NCBI RefSeq assembly: GCF_004309355.1
Contig: NZ_BJCC01000010.1
Coordinates: 124,001 to 188,000 of the forward strand
Direction: 5' to 3'
From: Enterococcus florum
GTDB lineage: Bacteria; Bacillota; Bacilli; Lactobacillales; Enterococcaceae
DNA: 64,000 bases
Made by a program: the position numbers and the translations under genes. Each line of letters starts with the position of its first letter. The stretch's first letter is position 1. The notes below the pieces were generated by a model that had not been told where the DNA came from, made no database searches, and saw nothing but the letters and a program-made list of their open reading frames with translations. Shown here piece after piece: positions 34,570 to 43,083 of the stretch.

Positions 34570-36495
34570 CTAGGTTTTCTGATAATGCAGCAGACCAGTC
34601 AAATTCTCGATTTGTTCCTCGATGCTTTGGCCGACCGTCGTATCTTTGATCAAGATGCGCTGCAACTCACGATCAATGACCTTTTTCAGCAAGGTTTGAT
34701 CCGATTGCCGTTCCAATAGATTCTCTACGGAAGAAAAGGGATCATGAGTCACCAGCTGAAAGCCATAGGAATTGTTCAGAAGGGAATAGCCTGCGATCCC
34801 AGTCGTTTTCTGATAGGCCTTTGACAGACCGCCATCGATCACGAACAGCATGCCTTCTCCTTTGATCGGCGATTCGCCGCCCTTTACTTTTACCGGCGTA
34901 TGGCCGTTGATGATCCGCGAACAGGGAGAGTACAGGCCGAATTCTTCTAGGAGCATTTGACAGGTTTCCTTTGTGTCTCTGAAGGAATAATAACTGTTTT
35001 TGATTTCGCGATGGGTCTTCTTATCTGCAATAAAATAGCGTTCAAAGGTGGTCATCGCACTTTTGCCAAATTGTGGAGAGATCTTTCCAGACCAGCAGTA
35101 CCAGACCCAATCCGCATGCGGATTGTCACTGGTTTGCGCGTCACACCCTTGACGGATATGCTCCTCAAAAAAGGTCAGCAAACTCTTGCCGGAATAATCA
35201 ACACCTTCTACGTGCAAAGGCAAAAATTCACCTTTCTCAGTCAGTGGAATACAGCCGTGAAACAACAGATGCTGGTTGTAGACCAGATACATCGAACCTT
35301 TTTCCAACAAGAAGTTCATGTGTTCTTGCATTTTGCTGGATTGCTGAAAAGAAGTCAGCAACATATCGACCACGTATTCTTCCTGCTCGCTCAGCTGATA
35401 CGGATCCTCCAGCAAGGTTTGAAAACAGCTGCCTTGCAACGGATAGGTTTTGCCCTCTAGTGTAATCGTGTTTTGGTCAATGTCGATTTGATCAAACAGT
35501 AAGCGATCCTCCATCTCGAACTCGGGGTGGCGCTTGATCAGCTGACCCTCCAGCTTAAATTGCAGGATCGACAATGCTTGATGGACTTTTTCTAATGCAT
35601 CCATGCTTTCGATCGAATAATGATCACTGCAGGTGGTTTCCTTAGGCGTGAAAACCGGATTATTTTGATAATATTCTTCTGCATACATGAACAAAGGACG
35701 CAGATTTAAGGCATAGGCATGTTCGACTTCATAGAGATAATTGTAGCGTGCAGCGATCCGCAAAAGCGTCATCAGACAAGCCCGCGAGCCTGCATACGCA
35801 CCCATCCACAAGATGTCATGGTTTCCCCATTGCACATCGACAGAAGGCTGCTTGCACAGATGATCCATGATCTGGTCAGCATCGGGGCCGCGATCAAAGA
35901 TATCCCCCACGACGTGCAGATGGTCAACTACCAGACGCTGAATACTGTAGCAAAGCGCAATGATAAAGGCATCCCCCTGCTCCAGCTCCAATAGATGAGA
36001 CAGAATCTGATGGAAATAATCGGCTTTATCCTTGTAATTGGTGTCTGTGTACATCAGCTCTTCAATGATATAAGCAAATTGTTTGGGCAAAGCCTTACGT
36101 ACCTTAGATCGTGTGTATTTAGTTGAAGAGAAACTCAACAGCTCCAGCAGCTGCCGGATTTTCTTGCGGTACCAGGAACGGTCCTTATGCTCGAAAAAGC
36201 TGTCGCTGGCTAAAGACTCCCGCGGGTAGGCGACCAAAATCGTGAGTTTATCGATCTCATGAGAGGTCAAACGGTCCTCAAACAACAAACTGATTTTTTC
36301 TTTGATGTTTCCCGCACCAGTCCGCAGGATGTGATTGAAGGCCGTGTATTCACCATGAATATCGCTGATATACAATTCAGTACCCTTGGGCAGATGCATG
36401 ATCGCTTCAAGATTAATCAGCTCGGTCAAAATCGCTTCTTTTGATTGAAATTCTTTTTCCAGCATTTGATAATACTTTTCACGGGTAGATAACAT
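34570..36495 (-). CDS. fbp: Fructose-1,6-bisphosphatase class III
   Basis: A 641-residue Firmicutes-type FBPase with a calcineurin-like metal site: YISDIHGEYTAFNHIL near residue 45, VGDIFDRGPDADQIM, QWGNHDILWMG and, far downstream, INGHTPVKVKGGESP. It hydrolyses fructose-1,6-bisphosphate in gluconeogenesis. ATG 36495 was chosen with GGAGG 9 bases ahead; an upstream in-frame start would run into the preceding gene. It lies 16 bases after the PDRP paralogue, in an operon with ccpN. Confidence 0.94.
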   Translation of the reverse strand: MLSTREKYYQMLEKEFQSKEAILTELINLEAIMHLPKGTELYISDIHGEYTAFNHILRTGAGNIKEKISLLFEDRLTSHEIDKLTILVAYPRESLASDSFFEHKDRSWYRKKIRQLLELLSFSSTKYTRSKVRKALPKQFAYIIEELMYTDTNYKDKADYFHQILSHLLELEQGDAFIIALCYSIQRLVVDHLHVVGDIFDRGPDADQIMDHLCKQPSVDVQWGNHDILWMGAYAGSRACLMTLLRIAARYNYLYEVEHAYALNLRPLFMYAEEYYQNNPVFTPKETTCSDHYSIESMDALEKVHQALSILQFKLEGQLIKRHPEFEMEDRLLFDQIDIDQNTITLEGKTYPLQGSCFQTLLEDPYQLSEQEEYVVDMLLTSFQQSSKMQEHMNFLLEKGSMYLVYNQHLLFHGCIPLTEKGEFLPLHVEGVDYSGKSLLTFFEEHIRQGCDAQTSDNPHADWVWYCWSGKISPQFGKSAMTTFERYFIADKKTHREIKNSYYSFRDTKETCQMLLEEFGLYSPCSRIINGHTPVKVKGGESPIKGEGMLFVIDGGLSKAYQKTTGIAGYSLLNNSYGFQLVTHDPFSSVENLLERQSDQTLLKKVIDRELQRILIKDTTVGQSIEEQIENLTGLLHYQKT

Positions 36496-36511
36496 GCATG
36501 GAGACCTCCAT

Positions 36512-37330
36512 TTATTCTGCCAAGCGACTATCCATCTGTTCAATGATCAAGGTCGCGGCTTCTTCGATCGATTTATTAGTCATGTCGAGGGTAAAGGCGT
36601 TCAGTTCGTCAAAGACATTCAACGCGTAATCCAATTCCTCCTTGATACGTTCAAGATCCGCGTAACGCGAATTTTCTGCCAAGCCTAAAGAGTGCAAGCG
36701 GCTGGTTCGAATCTTTTGCTGAACATCCGGCTCGATGATCAGGCCAACCAATTTTTCCTTCGGTACCTTTTTGATTTGCTCTGGCAAGGGAACCTCTGGA
36801 ATCAACGGAAGGTTGGCTACCTTATATCGGCTGTTGGCCAAATACATACTCAGCGGTGTTTTAGAGGTTCGAGAGATCCCCAGCAGCACGATATCGGCAT
36901 CGAGGAACCCCTTAGGATCTTTGCCGTCATCATACTTGACGGCAAATTCGATCGCTGCCACACGGTTAAAGTATTCTTGGTTTAGTTTGTGCACGACACC
37001 GGCTTCCTCTAAAGGAGCAACGCCTGTTTTTTGATGGATGATGTCCATAAAGGGATTCATAAGGTCGATGTATTGCAGCCCCGTTCGTTTGCTAAAATCA
37101 GAAACGATCTTGCAAAGATTTTCGTTCACGAGGGTCGTTACGACGATGGCGCTATCCTTGAGTGCATCGCTTAAAATGCCTTTTAATTCTACTTCGTCTT
37201 TGGTGAACGGAAACCGATAGGTCATATCAAAATTGACCGTCGGGAATTGCGCAGTAACAGCATTGACTAATTTTAAAGAAGTTTCTCCAACAGCATCAGA
37301 AATCATATACAACGGAACACTTTTTTTCAT
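36512..37330 (-). CDS. PPDK regulatory protein family (DUF299), copy 2
   Basis: A 272-residue paralogue of the protein at 750-1607. It has MISDAVGETSLKLV at the N-terminus and the GISRTSKTPLSMYLANSRYKVANLPLIPE block near residue 148. Family members phosphorylate and dephosphorylate PPDK or PEP synthase; B. subtilis YqfL, encoded next to ccpN, modulates CcpN activity. The same neighbourhood here (ccpN upstream by 12 bases, fbp downstream) makes this the YqfL counterpart. Confidence 0.92.
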   Translation of the reverse strand: MKKSVPLYMISDAVGETSLKLVNAVTAQFPTVNFDMTYRFPFTKDEVELKGILSDALKDSAIVVTTLVNENLCKIVSDFSKRTGLQYIDLMNPFMDIIHQKTGVAPLEEAGVVHKLNQEYFNRVAAIEFAVKYDDGKDPKGFLDADIVLLGISRTSKTPLSMYLANSRYKVANLPLIPEVPLPEQIKKVPKEKLVGLIIEPDVQQKIRTSRLHSLGLAENSRYADLERIKEELDYALNVFDELNAFTLDMTNKSIEEAATLIIEQMDSRLAE

Positions 37331-37342
37331 CTTTATTATCTC

Positions 37343-37972
37343 CTATCGATTTGTCTCAGTTTGTTTGGCTTGCTGCATGATATAATTGAAAATCCGCGAT
37401 TTGGTAATTTTTCCAATAACCTTTTTAGGATCATCTTCGCTGACGACGGGCAAAGAATCTACTTGGTAATCCAGCAGGACCGCACCTGCTTCTAGAATCG
37501 TATAATCTTTGGTACAAGTCCGCACATGTGGTGCTCGAGTCATTACGACAGCTACTGGGGTACTTTGTAAATTGCTGTTGAGTGCGGCACGCAACAAATC
37601 CTTACGTGACAAGAGTCCTACAAGATGCTGTTCCTTGTCGGTGACATAAATGGATCCGACATCATACATAAACAGATTGGTGATCGCGTCATGGATCGAC
37701 GTATCTTGCGGCGTCAATAAAGGAGGCAGCATAATATCCTCGACCTTGACTGAAAAGATTTTGTCGAAAAGAAATTGTTCGATACCGACGCCTGTATAGG
37801 TATAGCCGACTTTTGGACTGGCTTCCAGAATACCAGCCATCGTCAAAAAAGAAAGATCCGTTCGCAGTGTCGCGTGAGAGATACCTAGATGCTCCGCAAT
37901 CTTTTCACCGCTCAACGGCTGGGCTTCTTTAACGATCTCGATGATTTTTTCTTGCCGTTCTGATAGATTCAT
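37343..37972 (-). CDS. ccpN: CcpN-type regulator with CBS domains
   Basis: A 209-residue repressor. Residues 1-60 are an HTH (ERQEKIIEIVKEAQPLSGEKIAEHLGISHATLRTDL in pieces), and two CBS motifs follow (VEDIMLPPLLTPQDTSIHDAI; VAVVMTRAPHVRTCTKDYTI). In B. subtilis CcpN represses gluconeogenic genes under glycolytic conditions in response to nucleotides. It leads the ccpN-PDRP-fbp operon, and may repress fbp here. SD GGAGGAAC immediately before the ATG region. Confidence 0.92.
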   Translation of the reverse strand: MNLSERQEKIIEIVKEAQPLSGEKIAEHLGISHATLRTDLSFLTMAGILEASPKVGYTYTGVGIEQFLFDKIFSVKVEDIMLPPLLTPQDTSIHDAITNLFMYDVGSIYVTDKEQHLVGLLSRKDLLRAALNSNLQSTPVAVVMTRAPHVRTCTKDYTILEAGAVLLDYQVDSLPVVSEDDPKKVIGKITKSRIFNYIMQQAKQTETNR

Positions 37973-38013
37973 AGTTCCTCCTACGGTGCTAATATTTCAT
38001 TCGTACATCACAT

Positions 38014-38041
38014 ATTATACACCAATCCAACATATAAACAA
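38014..38041 (-). promoter_or_regulatory. Promoter of ccpN operon
   Basis: On the minus strand TTGTTT (38036-38041), 16-base spacer, TATAAT (38014-38019), about 40 bases before the ccpN ATG. Confidence 0.7.
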
Positions 38042-38094
38042 CATAAACGAATAAATAAACGCATAATAGAATTCCCAAGTTGAGGACGAAATAG

Positions 38095-38123
38095 TTTACG
38101 AAAAAAGTCTTTCGCGCTATACT
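38095..38123 (+). promoter_or_regulatory. Promoter of tRNA-Glu
   Basis: TTTACG (38095-38100), 17-base spacer, TATACT (38118-38123), 17 bases before the tRNA. Confidence 0.65.
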
Positions 38124-38140
38124 TTTCTCGTTAAACCGAC

Positions 38141-38212
38141 AGCCTGTTGGTCAAGGGGTTAAGACGTCGCGTTCTCAGCGCGGAATCACGGGTTCGAATC
38201 CCGTACAGGTTA
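38141..38212 (+). tRNA. tRNA-Glu (anticodon CTC)
   Basis: A 72-base cloverleaf. Acceptor AGCCTGT pairs with ACAGGTT (one G-U) before the discriminator A; D stem GTC/GAC; anticodon stem TCGCG/CGCGG around loop TTCTCAG, giving anticodon CTC; T arm ACGGG-TTCGAAT-CCCGT. The body resembles bacterial tRNA-Glu. CCA is not encoded. It is a single gene with its own promoter and terminator. Confidence 0.9.
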
Positions 38213-38224
38213 TATTATGTTGCA

Positions 38225-38254
38225 AGAGCATTGATGAAAATCAGTGCTCTTTTT
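38225..38254 (+). terminator. Terminator after tRNA-Glu
   Basis: AGAGCATTGAT (38225-38235), GAAA loop, ATCAGTGCTCT (38240-38250), then T. Confidence 0.85.
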
Positions 38255-38267
38255 GTGTAAAAAGAAG

Positions 38268-38366
38268 GTGTGTTCAAACAAGTCAATATCTTTCAAGCGA
38301 TGGAGCGAAGCGGCAGCTAAACTAAAAGAAGCAGCAATCAAGCTTTTGAAAAGAGGGATTAGATGA
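38268..38366 (+). other. Short open frame overlapping the DUF2000 start; probable remnant
   Basis: A 32-codon frame opens at GTG 38268, contains a helical Ala/Lys-rich stretch (SEAAAKLKEAAIKLLKRG), and its stop overlaps the next ATG as ATGA. It has no SD at a usable distance. It looks like the 3' end of a decayed gene once coupled to the DUF2000 gene; a real small protein is less likely. Confidence 0.25.
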
Positions 38367-38785
38367 CAGGAACCGACTTAAAATGTGTCATGGTGGTGGA
38401 TGAAACCTTGCCAATGGGAATCATCGCCAACAGCACAGCAGTTATGGGAGCAACCATTGGCAAGCTTTATCCAGAGATTATTGGCGAGAGGGTGCTGGAC
38501 CAAACGGGGCATACCCATCAAGGGATTATTGAAATTCCGATCCCGATCTTAAAGGGGGATCGTGCTTGTTTAAAAGAGCTGCGCAGCTTTTTGTATGATC
38601 CGCAATTTTCGGCTTTGACTGTCGTTGATTTTTTCGATGTGGCACAAGGCTGCAAAACCTATGAAGAATATGTTGAAAAAATGAAGCAGATACCGGAAGC
38701 GGACATTGATTATTTCGGATTGACCTTGATGGGACCGAAAAAGCAGGTCAACAAATTAACGGGAAGCCTGCCTTTGCTGCGCTAA
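38363..38785 (+). CDS. DUF2000 family protein
   Basis: A 140-residue protein with DLKCVMVVDETLPMGIIANSTAVMGATIG at the N-terminus and HQGIIEIPIPILKGD in the middle, matching DUF2000, a family with a fold related to peptidyl-tRNA hydrolase 2. Its biochemical function is not known. SD GAGGG precedes the ATG. A terminator follows directly. Confidence 0.78.
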   Translation: MTGTDLKCVMVVDETLPMGIIANSTAVMGATIGKLYPEIIGERVLDQTGHTHQGIIEIPIPILKGDRACLKELRSFLYDPQFSALTVVDFFDVAQGCKTYEEYVEKMKQIPEADIDYFGLTLMGPKKQVNKLTGSLPLLR

Positions 38786-38816
38786 AAAAGCATCTCCTAC
38801 GCGGGGATGCTTTTTT
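38784..38816 (+). terminator. Terminator after the DUF2000 gene
   Basis: AAAAAAGCATC (38784-38794) pairs with GATGCTTTTTT (38806-38816). Confidence 0.85.
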
Positions 38817-38861
38817 GGTACCAAGTCTGGCAAATAAAAAAACCTAACTTTCCAGCTAGGT

Positions 38862-39791
38862 TTACTTGCGTTTTTGTTTGCCTGCGTTTCGACCGTTTGA
38901 CGAATTTTTCGGTGCATTGACTTGCTTTGGTTTCGGCTTGATCGGTTCGGCCTTTTTCATTGTCTGCGGAGTCACGACTTGTTTTGGCGGATTTTTTTTC
39001 AATTCCTCTTGGATCTTTGCTTTGATCCGCGGACGCATCAGCACGTTGGTGATGAAGGTTTGGATACAACTGAAAATCCCGCCGACGACCCAGTACAATC
39101 CCAGACCCGCAGGAGAGCTGAAAGTCATAAAGGTAATCATCAATGGTGATGCGATCATCATGCTGCGCATGGTTTTCTTTTGTTCTTCTGGAATACCAAT
39201 CAGAGAGATGTAGCTTTGCAATAGGTAAGCTGCTCCTACAATTACTACTAATACATAGTTTGGTCGTCCAAGGTCGATTCCTAAAAAGGTCGATTCTTGA
39301 ATGCCGGCAGAAAAACGAGCGGTATAGTACAAGGCAGAGAAGATCGGCATTTGTACCAGTAATGGCAAACAACCGATTCCGCCCATCATGCTCACGCCGT
39401 TTTCTTTATATACAGCTTGCATTTCTTGTTGGGCAGCCATTTGTTCTTCTGGGGTACTTGCTTGTTTTAACTTAGCCTGTGCAGCATCGACCTGCGGCTT
39501 AATGCTTTGCATTTTTTCAGATTGAATCAGGGATTTCCGAGATTGATGGATCCCTAACGGCATAATAATGATCCGAACGATGATGGTCAAAACGATGATC
39601 GCCAGTCCGTAAGACCAGTTGAAGTTTGAAACCATCCATTGCAAGAAGTTCTCTAAAGGAACCACTAAAAAACGATAGACGATCCCAGTCGTATCAGGTC
39701 TTCCATCGTCCCCCATGCGGACACAGCCGGATAATACGATCATCAGACCCAATAGGCCGGAGCCTAAAAGCCAGTTTTTTACTTTATTCAT
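38862..39791 (-). CDS. yidC: Membrane protein insertase YidC
   Basis: A 309-residue YidC/OxaA lipoprotein. The signal peptide ends in the lipobox LSGC (Cys23); five membrane segments follow, with YGLAIIVLTIIVRIIIMPL containing the groove Arg and GCLPLLVQMPIFSALY in the second pair. The C-terminal tail is long and basic (Lys/Pro/Asn-rich), as in YidC2-type insertases that interact with ribosomes. A small hairpin AAACCTA / TAGGTTT (38840-38846 / 38857-38863) at the stop may terminate it. Confidence 0.94.
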   Translation of the reverse strand: MNKVKNWLLGSGLLGLMIVLSGCVRMGDDGRPDTTGIVYRFLVVPLENFLQWMVSNFNWSYGLAIIVLTIIVRIIIMPLGIHQSRKSLIQSEKMQSIKPQVDAAQAKLKQASTPEEQMAAQQEMQAVYKENGVSMMGGIGCLPLLVQMPIFSALYYTARFSAGIQESTFLGIDLGRPNYVLVVIVGAAYLLQSYISLIGIPEEQKKTMRSMMIASPLMITFMTFSSPAGLGLYWVVGGIFSCIQTFITNVLMRPRIKAKIQEELKKNPPKQVVTPQTMKKAEPIKPKPKQVNAPKNSSNGRNAGKQKRK

Positions 39792-39893
39792 GTACTTCTT
39801 CCTCTGCTAAAAAATTTCACACAGGTCATACTATACTAGATATCATGGGGCTTTTCAATTGAATTCCTAAAAAAGCAGCGGCTTGACACTTTT

Positions 39894-40166
39894 TTAATAA
39901 ATCACATCGAATTTTTTTCGGTCTTCAATGGAAGGATCTTCGTGTTTACGGATCGAGTCCACCTTGGAAAAGGGATTTTGCGGTTTTGCCAATTGCTCCA
40001 GAAATTCCTCCAGATCACTCTCTGAACCAATCGCTTGGATCGAAACACTGCCGTCCAGCTCATTTTTAACGGTTCCGGTGATGCCGATCTCTCTGGCGAT
40101 CTGTTGGGTAGTGTAACGAAAACCAACGCCTTGCACACGGCCGGTTACTTGAATCTGCAATTTCAT
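39894..40166 (-). CDS. acyP: Acylphosphatase
   Basis: A 90-residue acylphosphatase. VTGRVQGVGFRYTTQQIA holds the catalytic Arg, and the Asn is in VKNELDGSVSI. It hydrolyses acyl phosphates such as acetyl phosphate. ATG 40166 was chosen since AGGAGG lies about 9 bases ahead; an ATG six codons upstream overlaps the SD. Confidence 0.93.
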   Translation of the reverse strand: MKLQIQVTGRVQGVGFRYTTQQIAREIGITGTVKNELDGSVSIQAIGSESDLEEFLEQLAKPQNPFSKVDSIRKHEDPSIEDRKKFDVIY

Positions 40167-40239
40167 GAATCTTCGCCTCCTCATCGATTAGTACCTTTAT
40201 CATAACTAGTTTTTCTAGCTGTTTCAAGAAAACGCGTGC

Positions 40240-40268
40240 TATAATGCTTGGGAGGTGATAAACAGGTG
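40240..40268 (+). promoter_or_regulatory. Extended -10 directly before the SD of the SpoU gene
   Basis: TGCTATAAT (40237-40245) is an extended -10. The SD GGAGGTGAT (40251-40259) and GTG start (40266) follow immediately, so transcription should begin at or within the SD, leaving a leader of about 14 bases. Confidence 0.6.
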
Positions 40269-41024
40269 AAAGAAATCCAATCGGTTAAGAATCCATTGAT
40301 CAAAGAAACCAAGAAATTAAACCAAAAAAAATACCGAGAACAAAAGGGTGCCTACTTATTGGAAGGCTTCCATCTCATCGAAGAAGCAGTTGAATCCGGC
40401 CAGCACTTGATGGAAGTATTTGTCAGTGAACGAGGAATGAAGCAATGGTCTGAATGGCTTCAGGAGCAGTTTGCTGATTATTATGTAGTATCTGAGGAAG
40501 TGTTGAAGTCCCTAGCAAGTCAACCGACACCTCAAGGAATTGTTGCAGTCGTGGCTCAGCCTGAAGAGAAAATGCCTGCTTTTAAAGGCGGATGGCTGCT
40601 GCTGGACAATGTTCAGGACCCTGGAAATGTCGGAACGATGATTCGTACGGCAGATGCTGCGGGCTTTTCCTGTGTTGTTCTGGGCGAGGGCACCGCTGAT
40701 CTATACAATCCCAAAACACTGCGCAGCACACAAGGCAGCCACTACCATCTTCCGGTTCTGCGGGCTGACTTGAAAGACCTTGTTCCTAAACTTCAAGAAA
40801 AGATGCCTGTTTACGGCACGGCTTTAGATAGACAGGCGCTGGATTATCGGCAAGTCCAAGCACAGACCGACGTTGGGGTGATCATGGGGAATGAAGGACA
40901 AGGGCTAAACAAAGAGCTGCAGGAGCTCAGCAGCAAGAATCTGTACATCCCAATCAAGGGTCAGGCAGAATCGCTGAACGTAGCAATAGCAGCGGGCATT
41001 TTATTATTCCGTTTGTTAAAATAA
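40266..41024 (+). CDS. SpoU/TrmH-family RNA methyltransferase
   Basis: A 252-residue SPOUT-class enzyme: an N-terminal substrate-binding domain (GAYLLEGFHLIEEAV) and a knotted SAM domain with LLDNVQDPGNVGTMIRTADAAGF, IMGNEGQGL and IPIKGQAESLNVAIAAGILL. It 2'-O-methylates rRNA or tRNA; the position is not deducible. GTG 40266 was chosen since GGAGGTGAT lies 6 bases ahead. It diverges from acyP. Confidence 0.93.
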   Translation: MKEIQSVKNPLIKETKKLNQKKYREQKGAYLLEGFHLIEEAVESGQHLMEVFVSERGMKQWSEWLQEQFADYYVVSEEVLKSLASQPTPQGIVAVVAQPEEKMPAFKGGWLLLDNVQDPGNVGTMIRTADAAGFSCVVLGEGTADLYNPKTLRSTQGSHYHLPVLRADLKDLVPKLQEKMPVYGTALDRQALDYRQVQAQTDVGVIMGNEGQGLNKELQELSSKNLYIPIKGQAESLNVAIAAGILLFRLLK

Positions 41025-41155
41025 TTTTTACGAAGAAGACACGCTTATTAAGGAACTGTTAAACTTGGGAGTCACTTGAAAGCGGAACCTGTCGCTTTTT
41101 CTTTTCACGTGCTATAATGCACAATAGAGATAAAAGAAAAGGGGCTTTGCTTTCT

Positions 41156-41653
41156 ATGGCTGAAAATTGGCGGAAAGACCACGAATACATGTCTTACATC
41201 GAAGACTTATTGGCAACAGACGAAGTGCAAAAATTAGCAAATTACACCCAACACATGAACTCTACACGGTTGGAACATTCCATCAGTGTTTCCTATAAAA
41301 GTTACAAATTAGCAAAACGCTTCAATGGAGATGCCAGAGCAACGGCTCGAGCTGGGTTGCTGCATGACCTGTTCTACTACGATTGGCATACAACTAAATT
41401 TGATGAAGGCTCTCACGCTTACATGCATCCGCGTATCGCCGTAAAAAATGCGGAAAAGATCACGGAATTGTCCGAGCTGGAAAGAGACATCATCATCAAA
41501 CACATGTGGGGTGCGACGATTACACCGCCTAAGTATAAAGAAGGCTATATCGTGACCATGGTGGACAAGTATTGTGCCATCAAGGAAGCTGCACAGCCAC
41601 TGACGGCTCGAATGAATGCATACAAAAAACGGATAAAACGTGAAATGATTTAG
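41156..41653 (+). CDS. HD-domain protein
   Basis: A 165-residue HD-superfamily hydrolase. RLEHSISVSYKSYKLAKRF gives the first His, ARAGLLHDLFYYDW the HD pair, and YIVTMVDKYCAI the final Asp. Members act on nucleotides or other phosphate esters; the substrate is not known. ATG 41156 follows AAGGGG; an earlier ATG coincides with the promoter -10 (TGCTATAAT, 41110-41118). Confidence 0.85.
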   Translation: MAENWRKDHEYMSYIEDLLATDEVQKLANYTQHMNSTRLEHSISVSYKSYKLAKRFNGDARATARAGLLHDLFYYDWHTTKFDEGSHAYMHPRIAVKNAEKITELSELERDIIIKHMWGATITPPKYKEGYIVTMVDKYCAIKEAAQPLTARMNAYKKRIKREMI

Positions 41654-41677
41654 AAAAGAGCCGAAAAGGCTCTTTTC
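41653..41677 (+). terminator. Terminator after the HD gene
   Basis: GAAAAGAGCC (41653-41662) / GGCTCTTTTC (41668-41677), five-base loop. Confidence 0.8.
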
Positions 41678-41701
41678 TTATCTATAAGTGAGGGATTCAA
41701 T

Positions 41702-42328
41702 TTGATTGGAAAAGAAAAATTAGTAAAACAGTTTACTTTAGCGGTTGCAGGCACGATCTTCGCAGCTGTTGGGATTCGTTTGATCGTCCTCAGCGGATCT
41801 GGGGCGGATGCGATCAGCACCTTGGTCTTAGGCCTGATGCAGCATGTGCCATTTCAATTCGGAACACTAAGTATGCTGTTTAATATCTTAGTGTTGACAG
41901 CGATTTATTTTTACGACCGCAGTCTGATTGGAATTGGCAGCATCATCAACGGATTCGGAGTGGGCTTCGTTTTAAATCTAATGGATGCGGCTGAGGTGCT
42001 GCAGACCATCCCAGCTTCCATGACTTATCCTTCGGTTATCTTGGGCACGGTGATCTTTGGGACCGGAACAGCGATCTATCTTTTGGCACATGCAGGGTCT
42101 GCGGCTTACGAGAGTTTGATGATTGTGATTCAGCGTCTGACCAAGCGTTCAGTTAAGGTATCACGGATTTTGCTGGATGGCAGTTTCTTTCTAACTGGTT
42201 ATTTGTTAGGCGGGACGATCGGATTCGGCACAGTCATTGTGCTGCTGTTGACGGGGCCTTCTTTAGAGATCGCCTTGAATCACCTGCCTAGAATCCCCGC
42301 ATTTCGAACCAAAGCCGTGAATAAATAA
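41702..42328 (+). CDS. YczE/YitT-like membrane protein
   Basis: A 208-residue integral membrane protein with about five hydrophobic segments, resembling the YczE/YyaS family (FAAVGIRLIVLSGSGADAISTL; FGTLSMLFNILVLTAIYF; GSIINGFGVGFVLNLMD). Function unknown; some relatives affect secondary-metabolite regulation. TTG start at 41702 with GAGGG about 8 bases ahead. Confidence 0.8.
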   Translation: MIGKEKLVKQFTLAVAGTIFAAVGIRLIVLSGSGADAISTLVLGLMQHVPFQFGTLSMLFNILVLTAIYFYDRSLIGIGSIINGFGVGFVLNLMDAAEVLQTIPASMTYPSVILGTVIFGTGTAIYLLAHAGSAAYESLMIVIQRLTKRSVKVSRILLDGSFFLTGYLLGGTIGFGTVIVLLLTGPSLEIALNHLPRIPAFRTKAVNK

Positions 42329-42331
42329 GTC

Positions 42332-42357
42332 AAGACTGCCGCGTGCAGTCTTTTTTT
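42332..42357 (+). terminator. Terminator after the YczE-like gene
   Basis: AAGACTGC (42332-42339) / GCAGTC (42345-42350) with seven T. Confidence 0.85.
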
Positions 42358-42462
42358 AGCTTTTAAAATTCCTCGTGAGAGAACTCATGATTTTTTTATA
42401 GTCACTAGGCGGGTTATTTGTTACAATGGGTAAGGTTAATGATAGTAGAAGGAGTGTTTTTA

Positions 42463-43026
42463 ATGATTGCAGCAAGTGATTTACGTGCCGGTATGACATT
42501 CGTGCAGGACGGCAAATTAATTAAAGTTTTAGATGCTAGTCACCATAAACCTGGGAAAGGCAATACTGTAATGCGCATGAAATTACGCGATGTGCGTACG
42601 GGCGCAACTTACGATACGACCTTCCGCCCAGATGAAAAGTTCGAAAAAGCGATGATGGAGACGAAGCCTGTACAATACTTGTACAGCCAAGAAGATGTGG
42701 CATTTTTCATGGATTTGGAAACCTATGAACAATATGAGATCCCAACTTCCACCATTGAAGAAGAAATGAAATACATCTTGGAAAACATGGAAGTGAAGAT
42801 CCAATTCTACGGTTCAGAAGTTATCGGCATTACGTTGCCAACTTCAGTTGTACTAAAAGTTGTTGAAACGCAACCATCAATCAAAGGCGCAACAGTAACC
42901 GGCTCTGGAAAACCAGCCACAATGGAAACTGGTTTGGTCGTTAACGTACCTGACTTTATCGAAGAAGGCGAGATGTTGGAAATCAACACCACTGAAGGCA
43001 CTTATCAAAAACGTGCCAACAAATAG
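42463..43026 (+). CDS. efp: Translation elongation factor P
   Basis: A 187-residue EF-P. The KOW-like N-terminal domain has [29 protein letters not shown]; the modification loop Lys lies in KPGKG; two OB domains follow with [17 protein letters not shown] and [18 protein letters not shown]. It relieves ribosome stalling at polyproline. ATG 42463 follows AAGGAGTG. Extended -10 TTGTTACAAT lies at about 42418-42427. Confidence 0.97.
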   Translation: MIAASDLRAGMTFVQDGKLIKVLDASHHKPGKGNTVMRMKLRDVRTGATYDTTFRPDEKFEKAMMETKPVQYLYSQEDVAFFMDLETYEQYEIPTSTIEEEMKYILENMEVKIQFYGSEVIGITLPTSVVLKVVETQPSIKGATVTGSGKPATMETGLVVNVPDFIEEGEMLEINTTEGTYQKRANK

Positions 43027-43037
43027 ACGAATCAAAC

Positions 43038-43083
43038 AAACAGCAGGGAAGCGATCCTACCATCGCCGACCTGCTGTTTTTTT
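43038..43083. terminator. Bidirectional terminator after efp
   Basis: AAACAGCAGG (43038-43047) / CCTGCTGTTT (43070-43079) with T to 43083; it also serves the convergent gene ending at 43082. Confidence 0.82.

Noticed and set aside
38141-38212. tRNA gene as an integration site of an element
   Set aside because: No integrase, no repeat of the tRNA 3' end found nearby, and ordinary genes on both sides.
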